64,000 nt of DNA from Candidatus Omnitrophota bacterium (GTDB lineage Bacteria; Hinthialibacterota; Hinthialibacteria; Hinthialibacterales; Hinthialibacteraceae), in the NCBI GenBank assembly GCA_013177805.1, contig JABLXU010000017.1:1-64000 (forward strand), read 5' to 3'. The position numbers were made by a program, and so were the translations under genes. Shown one piece after another: positions 17,272 to 24,176 of the stretch. Under the pieces are notes generated by a model. That model was not told where the DNA came from, ran no database searches, and saw nothing but the letters and a program-made list of their open reading frames with translations. Numbering within the stretch: position 1 is the stretch's first letter; each line of letters opens with the position of its first letter.

Positions 17272-17787
17272 TCACGTGACGATCAGCCGCATATAGACTT
17301 CGACGACTTCCGCTTTATCCAGAATCGCGTTCAATGCGTTTTTGATTGAATTCCGCATCTTCAGCTGCCCCGCGGCGCTGTTGATTTCCGCCCGGGTTTT
17401 GCTACGCAATTCGTCTGAAATGATCTGCATGATCCGGGGCATCTTGTTGCGTGGATTATCCGTGTTGATCCCCATTTCTTCCGTGGCTTGTTTTTCAGTA
17501 AAGTTTTTTCGGGGCAAAATCTCCAAGGTGACTTTGGCGCTATAAATGTATTGATCATCGGGCGCGGACAAATTGCCCGTAAACGGCTCCACGAATTCGT
17601 ATTGGTACCCTACTTCCCTAATGGAAGCGGGACGCAGGGCCTCATCCGCTCCCACTCCGTTCCCCATGAGCATCATCGCCACTCCACCGATCACGCCAAT
17701 GAGAACCACGAAGCCGGCGACGAGGATGGGGAGTTTAAGGCGGGACTTTCCCTCTGGTGCCCCTTGGGAACCCAGTCCGTTGCTCAT
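17272..17787 (-). CDS. fliL: FliL, flagellar basal body-associated protein
   Basis: A 171-residue single-pass membrane protein that sits around the stator in the periplasm. The cytoplasmic N-terminus is followed by a membrane helix at about 20-42 (ILVAGFVVLIGVIGGVAMML) and a stomatin-like periplasmic domain with the typical end RNSIKNALNAILDKAEVVEVYMRLIVT. It is the first gene of the unit; AAGGAG lies 8 nt before its ATG. The five residues between helix and folded domain are normal. Confidence 0.93.
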   Translation of the reverse strand: MSNGLGSQGAPEGKSRLKLPILVAGFVVLIGVIGGVAMMLMGNGVGADEALRPASIREVGYQYEFVEPFTGNLSAPDDQYIYSAKVTLEILPRKNFTEKQATEEMGINTDNPRNKMPRIMQIISDELRSKTRAEINSAAGQLKMRNSIKNALNAILDKAEVVEVYMRLIVT

Positions 17788-18110
17788 TGATATGACTCCT
17801 TAAACGGCGTTGCGCAAATGCAATAATCCAAGATTATTATCTCGTATTATAATTGGTAAAAAAATCACTTGTCAAGCAGATTTTACCTCCCCTCCGGCTG
17901 CGAAAGAGAAGCACGTGAAATTATACCACCAGGAATCAAATCATTTCCTGGCCCTAACGCGGCGGCTGCGCCATCCGTTGGTCTTTAGGATTTGGTTGTT
18001 GATTCGCTTATTATAAAGCAATTATCATGCCGTCCTCCGGCCTGGACATCGCTTGACCAGAAGGTTCCCCGGCGGATAGAATACAATCGGTTCGAAAGGA
18101 TAGACCACCC
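17788..18110. other. Divergent promoter region between fliL and a lipoprotein gene
   Basis: 323 bp with no gene. It is AT-rich compared with its surroundings, especially 17820-17880, where the fliL promoter lies on the minus strand. Toward the plus-strand gene there is an AT-rich stretch with TTATTATAAAG near 18008-18018 that might be a -10 region, but I cannot identify a matching -35. Confidence 0.55.
17846..17875 (-). promoter_or_regulatory. Consensus housekeeping-type promoter of the fliL operon
   Basis: On the minus strand TTGACA (17870-17875) and TATAAT (17846-17851) are separated by 18 bp, and a T-rich tract lies in the spacer. Both hexamers are perfect. The expected start near 17838 leaves a leader of about 50 nt ending in AAGGAG. 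This suggests the export and switch genes are read by the housekeeping sigma factor, not by FliA or sigma-54. Confidence 0.85.
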
Positions 18111-18791
18111 ATGTCACAAAAAAGTTGGAATCCGGTTTTCCGCGGACTGGCCTTGTTCCTGATGGGAGGAGGGCTGGTTGGAGGACTCGGCGCTTGTTCT
18201 TCCACAGACACCATCTCCCTAAAACCCGCCAAGGAAATGTATCATGATGTTTTTACCTGTAAGGGACTCACGGCCGATGGGCGGTGGGTGGGAGTGACCG
18301 ACGTATTTAAACCGGACGAGGATTCGCGGGTAGTGGTGGTCACCCGGTTGTCGGAAGAAGACACCGAGGAAATCGTTCATGTGGAATTGATGAACCCTCT
18401 CAACAACGTGGTTTTGACTGAATCACGCTATTATCCCCGCAATCAAACCGTTGGGATTTACTTCTCGATGACCAAGTTGTTGGAACTGGGGGGCGAAGGA
18501 GAATGGCGAGCCATCGCGAACGTAAATGGTGAACCCATCGGCCAAGCGGTATTTTACGTGGGAGAAAAACCCCTGGAGGAAGAAGAGCCTGGAACCGGTT
18601 TCTTTGTCGTGGGGGAAGATACCCTCTCCCGGAAATCGGATTCTCTGGATGAGGACGACGAGGGCGGCAACTCTTTCTATGGAGCCAGCCGCTTTGACAA
18701 CTACATCCGGGAAGTGACCCCAGAACTGCCAATTCCTTCTCCCATCGGCTCTCAACCTTCCCCCGTTGAAACCGATACCCTGGCCCCCTGA
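18111..18791 (+). CDS. Hypothetical lipoprotein
   Basis: A 226-residue protein with a lipoprotein signal: hydrophobic GLALFLMGGGLVGG and lipobox LGAC with Cys29, followed by SSTD. The mature part has a beta-rich segment (DSRVVVVTRLSEEDTEEIVHVELM, residues 70-95) and then an acidic, Asp/Glu/Ser-rich C-terminus ending in a Pro/Ser tail. No family recognised. It starts at an ATG after AAAGGATAG. A gene for a cytoplasmic HATPase/PAS protein follows after 42 bp on the same strand, so the two may be an operon. Confidence 0.65.
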   Translation: MSQKSWNPVFRGLALFLMGGGLVGGLGACSSTDTISLKPAKEMYHDVFTCKGLTADGRWVGVTDVFKPDEDSRVVVVTRLSEEDTEEIVHVELMNPLNNVVLTESRYYPRNQTVGIYFSMTKLLELGGEGEWRAIANVNGEPIGQAVFYVGEKPLEEEEPGTGFFVVGEDTLSRKSDSLDEDDEGGNSFYGASRFDNYIREVTPELPIPSPIGSQPSPVETDTLAP

Positions 18792-18833
18792 CGGACACCA
18801 GGGCGGCCACGGGCTCCCAGGATAATCACGCAT

Positions 18834-19898
18834 ATGGAAATCTACTCCCAAGCCATCCACGAAGATAAAGACATCCTGGCTGTCCGGGACCGGGCCCGAG
18901 TCGTCTGCGAAGAACTCGGATTCGGGATCACCCAGCAACTCCAAGTCACGACCTCGGTCTTCGAATTGGGCAAGAACATCCTGGAGCATGGCAAGGGGGG
19001 AACCGTCTCCTTCTCTCTCCTCACCGAAGGCGACACCTTGGTCTTGGAAGTGTTGGGTAAAGACAATGGCCCGGGTATGACCGAAGCGGAAATCGAAGAG
19101 CTCCTGGAAGGCCGCTCCGCCAAAGCGACCGCCAACCGGGGCATCCCCGCCATGAAACGCTTGATGGATTCGATCGAGATCGAATCGGAACCCCAGGCGG
19201 GAACCGTCATCCGCATGACAAAAAAGAAAAATAAATCCAGCAAGACCTTGGCGGGCAATATTGTCAGCTTCTTCCAGGAAAAATTTTCCTCCCGGGAAAA
19301 CCCCACCCTGACCGAGGAATTGCGGACACAAAACACCAATCTGGTCCAGTCCCTTTCCCTCTACGAAGAAAAAAATGAAGAACTGGAGCGGAAAAACAAG
19401 GAATTGCTGGACTTGAAACATCAACTGGAAATATCCAACGCGGAACTGCATGAGCGCACGGCTGAATTGCAAGAAGCGTTGCTTTCATTGGGGGACCGGA
19501 CCTCCGAACTCGAATCGCAAAACCGACGTTTCACCGCGGTGCTGGAGCAAATGCCCTATGGGGTGGTGATCACGGACCGGTCCGGCGTGATCACGAAAGC
19601 CAATGCCAAGTTTTATTCGATGCTTCCTCAGCCTAAGCAAAAACTGGAAGAACTCCGCAAGATCGATTGGTATGCGTACCTGAGTCAATTCAAACTGGAA
19701 TCCGATACCGACTGGCATAAACGGATCTCCGCCCTCGACGATCAACCCACGGCAATCCAAATACTTCCCTTGCGAATCAAAGGCGATCCGCCCCGGGATA
19801 TCCAATGCCGGACGATTCCTATCCAGGACGGTGATGATAAATTCATCGGCCGTCTCTGGATTTTTGAAGAAGCCCCTCCCGCCCCCGCCGCGCCTTGA
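18834..19898 (+). CDS. RsbT-type HATPase fused to coiled coil and PAS domain
   Basis: A 354-residue soluble protein. Residues 1-130 are an anti-sigma-factor-type HATPase: the N box is FELGKNILEH (Glu44, Asn48), the G1 box is DNGPGM (77-82) and the C-terminal part RGIPAMKRLMDSIEIESE fits the family. Residues 160-232 form a long coiled coil (ELERKNKELLDLKHQLEISN), and 233-345 a PAS domain (LEQMPYGVVITDRSGVITKAN). There is no histidine phosphotransfer helix, no receiver and no membrane segment. RsbT-like proteins phosphorylate anti-sigma antagonists on serine, while related modules only bind partners. This order of domains suggests a cytoplasmic sensor that gates an anti-sigma-type kinase. No SpoIIAA/RsbS partner is nearby. 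Confidence 0.8.
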   Translation: MEIYSQAIHEDKDILAVRDRARVVCEELGFGITQQLQVTTSVFELGKNILEHGKGGTVSFSLLTEGDTLVLEVLGKDNGPGMTEAEIEELLEGRSAKATANRGIPAMKRLMDSIEIESEPQAGTVIRMTKKKNKSSKTLAGNIVSFFQEKFSSRENPTLTEELRTQNTNLVQSLSLYEEKNEELERKNKELLDLKHQLEISNAELHERTAELQEALLSLGDRTSELESQNRRFTAVLEQMPYGVVITDRSGVITKANAKFYSMLPQPKQKLEELRKIDWYAYLSQFKLESDTDWHKRISALDDQPTAIQILPLRIKGDPPRDIQCRTIPIQDGDDKFIGRLWIFEEAPPAPAAP

Positions 19899-20045
19899 GC
19901 GCCGTCTTTCTCCGCCCGGGGACCCGGCCGCACAGCAATCCCGCCGGCCCCGAATCCCTCGCCACGGTGTTCAATCCGGTTCCCATGGAGACCGCCCGGC
20001 CTTATTCTGTTATAATAGGTTTTATACAATTCGCATCTTCGAGGG

Positions 20046-20795
20046 ATGGGTCAAACCACCATGCCGGCTGACATCGTATGGAAGAATCATATCGCCCTGG
20101 TAACCGGCGCCAGCCGGGGGATCGGCCAAGCGATCGCCGTCCGGCTGGCCCGGGAAGGCATCCAGATGATCATCACCGCCCGCGACGCGGAGGCGCTGCA
20201 GCAAACCGTGACGCGGATCGAGAAGGACGGCGGGACCGCCGTGGCCATCCCCTGCGATCTCGCCGTTCCCGCCCAGGCTCAATCCCTTGCGCAAGCGGCG
20301 GTGGCTTGTTTCGGTGGATTGGACATCCTCGTCAACAATGCCGGCACGGGGTTGAACAAACCCGTGGAGGAATCGTCCGAGGAAGACTGGGACCGGCTTT
20401 TCGCTATCAACGCCAAGGCCCCTTTCCTCTTATGCCGGGAATGCCTGCCCGCGCTCAAACTCTCCAAGAGGCCTACCATCATCAACATCGGTTCGGTGGT
20501 GGGCATTAAGGGCTATTACCGCCAGGCCCTTTACACGGCTTCCAAGCATGCCCTCATGGGATTCACCAAGGTCCTGGCCGAGGAAGCCCAGGCCTTCGGC
20601 ATCCGTGTCCACGCCATCAATCCGGGGGGCGTCAACACGAGTCTCATCACCCAGATGCGCCCCGACCTCGATCCCGCCCAACTCATCCAACCTGAAGAAA
20701 TCGCGGAAATTGTCTGGTTTCTGCTTACCCACCGGGGCAATGGAATTCTCGATGATATCCATGTGCGCCGCGCTTCCGGTTCGCCTTGGTATTGA
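20046..20795 (+). CDS. Short-chain dehydrogenase/reductase (SDR), FabG-like
   Basis: A 249-residue classical SDR. The nucleotide motif TGASRGIG is at residues 20-27, NNAG at about 96-99, the catalytic Ser in IINIGSVVG and the active-site YTASK at about 163-167, followed by VHAINPGGVNT. The family reduces or oxidises carbonyl/hydroxyl groups with NAD(P)H. The sequence is closest in pattern to 3-oxoacyl-ACP reductases and generic SDRs, and the substrate cannot be inferred. It may start at GGGATGGGTC (ATG 20046) or at the internal Met6. No operon partner is evident. Confidence 0.9.
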   Translation: MGQTTMPADIVWKNHIALVTGASRGIGQAIAVRLAREGIQMIITARDAEALQQTVTRIEKDGGTAVAIPCDLAVPAQAQSLAQAAVACFGGLDILVNNAGTGLNKPVEESSEEDWDRLFAINAKAPFLLCRECLPALKLSKRPTIINIGSVVGIKGYYRQALYTASKHALMGFTKVLAEEAQAFGIRVHAINPGGVNTSLITQMRPDLDPAQLIQPEEIAEIVWFLLTHRGNGILDDIHVRRASGSPWY

Positions 20796-20923
20796 TTCGA
20801 ATGGAGGTTGATTCCGGCTCCGAATTCACATCGACTGGATGCGGGAGAATGACCGGGCCGGTCGGGAGAGAACACCGGGAGAGCAAATCGGGAACGGAGA
20901 AGAGCCTGCGCTTGAACAGAACG

Positions 20924-20952
20924 CAAAAAAAGGGCCAGGAACCAACCTGGCC
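20924..20952 (-). terminator. Rho-independent terminator of the coiled-coil gene
   Basis: On the minus strand GGCCAGG (complement of 20946-20952) pairs perfectly with CCTGGCC (complement of 20933-20939) and is followed at once by seven T residues (20925-20931 are A on the plus strand). It lies about 30 bp beyond the stop of the coiled-coil gene. Confidence 0.9.
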
Positions 20953-20980
20953 TCTCCAATCAATGCCTCAGACAGGCAGG

Positions 20981-22755
20981 TTATGGGCTCGATTCAGCAA
21001 CGCCGGACGCGGGAACCATGCCGATCGGTTCCGCTCCGGCCGCGGGAACGAACTGGGTGGCCAGGCTGGAGATTTCCTTCTGAATGGCTTCCACCTGGCC
21101 TTGGGTGGATTCGAGAGATTTCACCAGATCATCCAAGATGGTTTGGAACGCAGCGCGCGCGTCCTCCGATTCGGGTGTTTCCATCCACGTAGCGGCTTGG
21201 CGGCGCACCGCTTCAATGCCGGATTTCAGCGCGTCGTGCAAGGTCCGGATTTCCGCCGTCAGGGTTTGCAGGCCTTGGATCGCGTGGCGGTATTCCTCCC
21301 GATCCGTTCCCTCCGCCGGGATTTGCGCGGCCAAGGCCTGCCGCACCGTCTCCAGTTGGGTTACGAGATCTCCATGAATCGTATCCACCCGCTGCCCCAG
21401 GTTCCCTAGTTGAACATTGGTGCTTTCCATGGCCAACCGGGTCTGGGTGAGGATTTCCAAGGCGGCGGCGAAATCCTGATCCCGCCGCGACTCCCTGCTG
21501 GTCCATTGTTCTATCAGTTCCCGTGACGAAGCGGTCAAGGACCGGGTATCCTCCACGGCGCTTTCCAGGCTGGCAATGGCCTGGCTCAAGGATTGCAATC
21601 CCGTGGTGACGGCCACGGCGGTTCTTTCAGCCGTCTGATCCTGGGCTTGCTTAGGGCGGCCACTTCCAGCCACAAATCTTCTGTCCGCCCGTGGAGCGCG
21701 TACTCCATTTCTTGGATGTCGTCACGCAAGATTTCCACGGATTCCTTCCCGCCGGCGAAACCGAGTTGCAACTCCTCCGCCAGTGCCTGAGTCTGATCCC
21801 CGATCAAGGAATGCAGATCCGATATCGCGCCGTTTTGTTCCAGCAAGCCGGCGCGCAGGGTATCCACCAGCGTGTCCACCTGGTTGGCCAAGGTGGTCTC
21901 CACGCCGTGGGTCTCATTCCGCAGGTCCTCCGCGTATCCCGCCAGCTTGCCTTCGAGCTGGGCCAAGCCTTCCGAGGCGATGGTTTCCAGCATGCTCCGG
22001 CCGGTTTGGGTCTCTGTGTTGATGACCGCCAGATGGCTTTCGATACGATTCAGGCTCCGTTGCGAATCCTCCCGCAAGGCGGACAAGTGCTGGTTCAGGA
22101 TACGGGCCTGCTCATCCAACCGGCTGCTGAGGACCGTGTTCATCTGCTGGCTCCACTCGCTCATCGAAGTGAAACCCGACGCGAACTCCTGTCCGAGTTG
22201 CCGCAAACCATCCTGCATCTCCTGGCTGTTTTGTTCCACCTGCCGGGCAAGGGCCGCCACGTGTCGTTCCACCGCTTGGCTCTGGCCGTGGGCTTCCCGG
22301 ACGGCTTCCCGGGTTGCCGCGGCTTCCTGGGTCAGGTTGGAGGCTAAGACCTGGAGAAAGTCCCTCTGGTTTTGATCCTGAGATTCAATCGCTTGAGTCA
22401 GTTTGGAGGTTTGCTGGGTAAAAGCCTGGACGGATTCGGTCACCAGGGCTGACATGTCCGTCAGCGTCGTGGAAAATTTCTGGGCAAACTCGGCGCTTTC
22501 CGCCCGGTTGCCCAAGATATCCTTGCGCGCGTTTTGAATGGCTTGCAGTGTGTCTTCAGTTTGTTTGGATACGTCCCCGGCCTGGGTCAATACCTTGCTT
22601 TCCAGGGATGTCAAACGGTAGTCAATGTAATAGGCGGCTCCGGCAAAGCCGATGAGCATCACCAGGAGCATCAGCCAGGCCATCCCATTGGATGAGCCTT
22701 TGTTGTGGATGTCCGCGGCCGGACGGGCTTGAGTCGTAAGGGTCGATTCGTCCAT
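20981..22755 (-). pseudogene. Membrane-anchored coiled-coil protein, split by a frameshift
   Basis: Two overlapping reading frames together describe one long coiled-coil protein. The first (22755 to 21586) starts MDESTLTTQARP, with one membrane helix at about 26-45 (AWLMLLVMLIGFAGAAYYID), followed by heptad-rich sequence. After ...WLEVAALSK near 21660 its reading turns into a non-helical tail (PRIRRLKEPPWPS) and stops. The second (about 21673 to 20981) resumes coiled coil at once (QAQDQTAERTAVAVTTGLQS) in the frame one base behind. The joined protein would be about 590 residues with Gln/Glu/Ser heptads throughout. The cause may be a true mutation, a sequencing error or frame slippage; no classic slippery site is visible. 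AAGGAGAG precedes the start. Confidence 0.7.
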
Positions 22756-23315
22756 CGTTCCACTCTCCTTGGTCTCGTCGGAAAAATGAATCCACCCGCC
22801 GGTCCCTACCTTGAAAAAATGGCAGATAAGGACCGGCGGCTCGATGAACCGATGGAAATTCGAATCCAACTAAAACCATAAATCCCTTGGAACAAACCAT
22901 CCAATCGGTTCGGCTCATGTCCGGACGCCGTCCGTCAAGGCTTCGAGTGGAATGGCACGGGAGCCGTAACAGCCTCAACGCCGCTCGTCCTCCCGCTACA
23001 AAACCGCGGGATTTCATACCATGGGATGACATGTTGGGGGTGAGGGAAGAAAAAACGCAGGAAGAATCACGGTTGTGGAAAACCAAAATTCCCTTCTATG
23101 TTATCCACAACCAACGAGTAGCAACGAATCAAGTCAAAGATCCCTCAACCAACTGAATTTGCACGGCATGATATTGCACTATTTCAAACAATTTGTCAAC
23201 AGTTTTTTTGAGGTGAAGGCCTAAAAAAGACAAAAAAAGAGAAATCAAGCAGTTAACTATATGAGGGCACTGCGTTTCTCTTGGAATCCACCCTCCCCTG
23301 TATATCTGGACTCCA
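22756..23315. other. Non-coding region with DnaA-box-like sites and AT-rich tract
   Basis: 560 bp between the coiled-coil gene and the secreted-protein gene with no convincing gene. It contains a perfect DnaA-box sequence TTATCCACA (23101-23109), a one-mismatch inverted copy TGTGGAAAA (23074-23082), and an A/T-rich stretch with runs of A and T (23200-23260). The boxes are in opposite orientation, 18 bp apart. No dnaA, dnaN or other replication gene is near. Confidence 0.5.
23171..23199 (-). promoter_or_regulatory. Possible promoter of the coiled-coil gene
   Basis: On the minus strand a perfect TTGACA (23194-23199) is followed 17 bp later by CAATAT (23171-23176, three of six matches to TATAAT), with an A-rich tract upstream. 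If used, it gives a leader of about 400 nt that includes the DnaA-like boxes. The -35 is convincing, the -10 weak. Confidence 0.45.
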
Positions 23316-24065
23316 TCAATATAGATCCCACCCGGGAACATCGGCAGGCGGAGGCGCGAAGGTATAGATAATTCCCGTCTCATTGGAATTGGGATCGGTA
23401 TCGGGCATCCATTCCACCGAGGTGAAGGTCTCGTCCTCGGTTTCGAACACGAGAATGAAATCGTTAAACTCGGGATCGAAAAGGGGCGATTCATCCGGAT
23501 TGGAAAGCCCGGGTTGCCCATCTTCCATGTTCTTATAAACCAGATCGCGCCGGATGGCGAATTCCACGTCCGTCACATTCCCCTCCATGGGAGCCACGTC
23601 CACGTAGGCGAACGTCCCCCATAAATTTTCTTCGCTGGCCGGATCGATGGTGCAAACCCAATCCCCGCATCGTTGATCAAAAACCTGCCGGCCCTGGATG
23701 TTGAATTCCGACCCGAAGACCGCCGGCCACCGATGACCGGTGTTGCTGTCCATGTCGGTGTCGAAACCGGTGTTCAAATACCAGAAATAGTCTCCGTACG
23801 GCTGCGGACTGGTAAACGTGATCCGGAAATAGAAATAATCCCTATCGTTGGCCAGGTAGCAGGCGGCGAAATCATAATGCAATCCGCCATCGCCACTGGG
23901 ATCCAGGCAAGCCGGCGCGATGCCGTCCCAATCGCTTACATCACCGTCCACGACGATGGTCCGGTACACCGGAACCGCGGTCACGATTCCGTAGTACTCC
24001 TGAGACAGGCTGGGAATACCAGAAAGGCCCAGGATCAATAAAGAAAGAGGAAAGGCTTGCCGCAT
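23316..24065 (-). CDS. Secreted protein with probable CBM9/DOMON-like beta-sandwich
   Basis: A 249-residue exported protein. The signal peptide is MRQAFPLSLLILGLSGIPSLS, cleaved before QEYY. After it comes VVDGDVSDWDGI (residues 38-49), the opening typical of carbohydrate-binding-9-like and DOMON-type domains, then FAACYLANDRDYFYFRITF and the aromatic-rich end of a beta sandwich. A Cys pair near residues 133-139 (RCGDWVC) may be a disulfide. The C-terminal 60 residues are acidic. No catalytic motif is visible. The start at 24065 has GGAGG nine bases upstream. It lies 111 bp downstream of the GreA-fusion gene on the same strand. Confidence 0.7.
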   Translation of the reverse strand: MRQAFPLSLLILGLSGIPSLSQEYYGIVTAVPVYRTIVVDGDVSDWDGIAPACLDPSGDGGLHYDFAACYLANDRDYFYFRITFTSPQPYGDYFWYLNTGFDTDMDSNTGHRWPAVFGSEFNIQGRQVFDQRCGDWVCTIDPASEENLWGTFAYVDVAPMEGNVTDVEFAIRRDLVYKNMEDGQPGLSNPDESPLFDPEFNDFILVFETEDETFTSVEWMPDTDPNSNETGIIYTFAPPPADVPGWDLY

Positions 24066-24176
24066 GTCACTGCCTCCAATCTCAGTATGGGTTCTGCCGC
24101 CGGATGCTTTCCGTGATGGGATGGACTTGATTCTCCACGATAGGCAGGGGGGATTGTCAACCACTAAATCCATCCT

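Noticed and set aside
21640..21680. Programmed -1 ribosomal frameshift in the coiled-coil gene
   Set aside because: No X XXY YYZ slippery heptamer or obvious downstream pseudoknot; a mutation or sequencing error is simpler.
22870..23315. Chromosomal replication origin
   Set aside because: Only one perfect and one imperfect DnaA box, no neighbouring dnaA, dnaN or gyrase gene. Skew was not computed, so not claimed as an origin.
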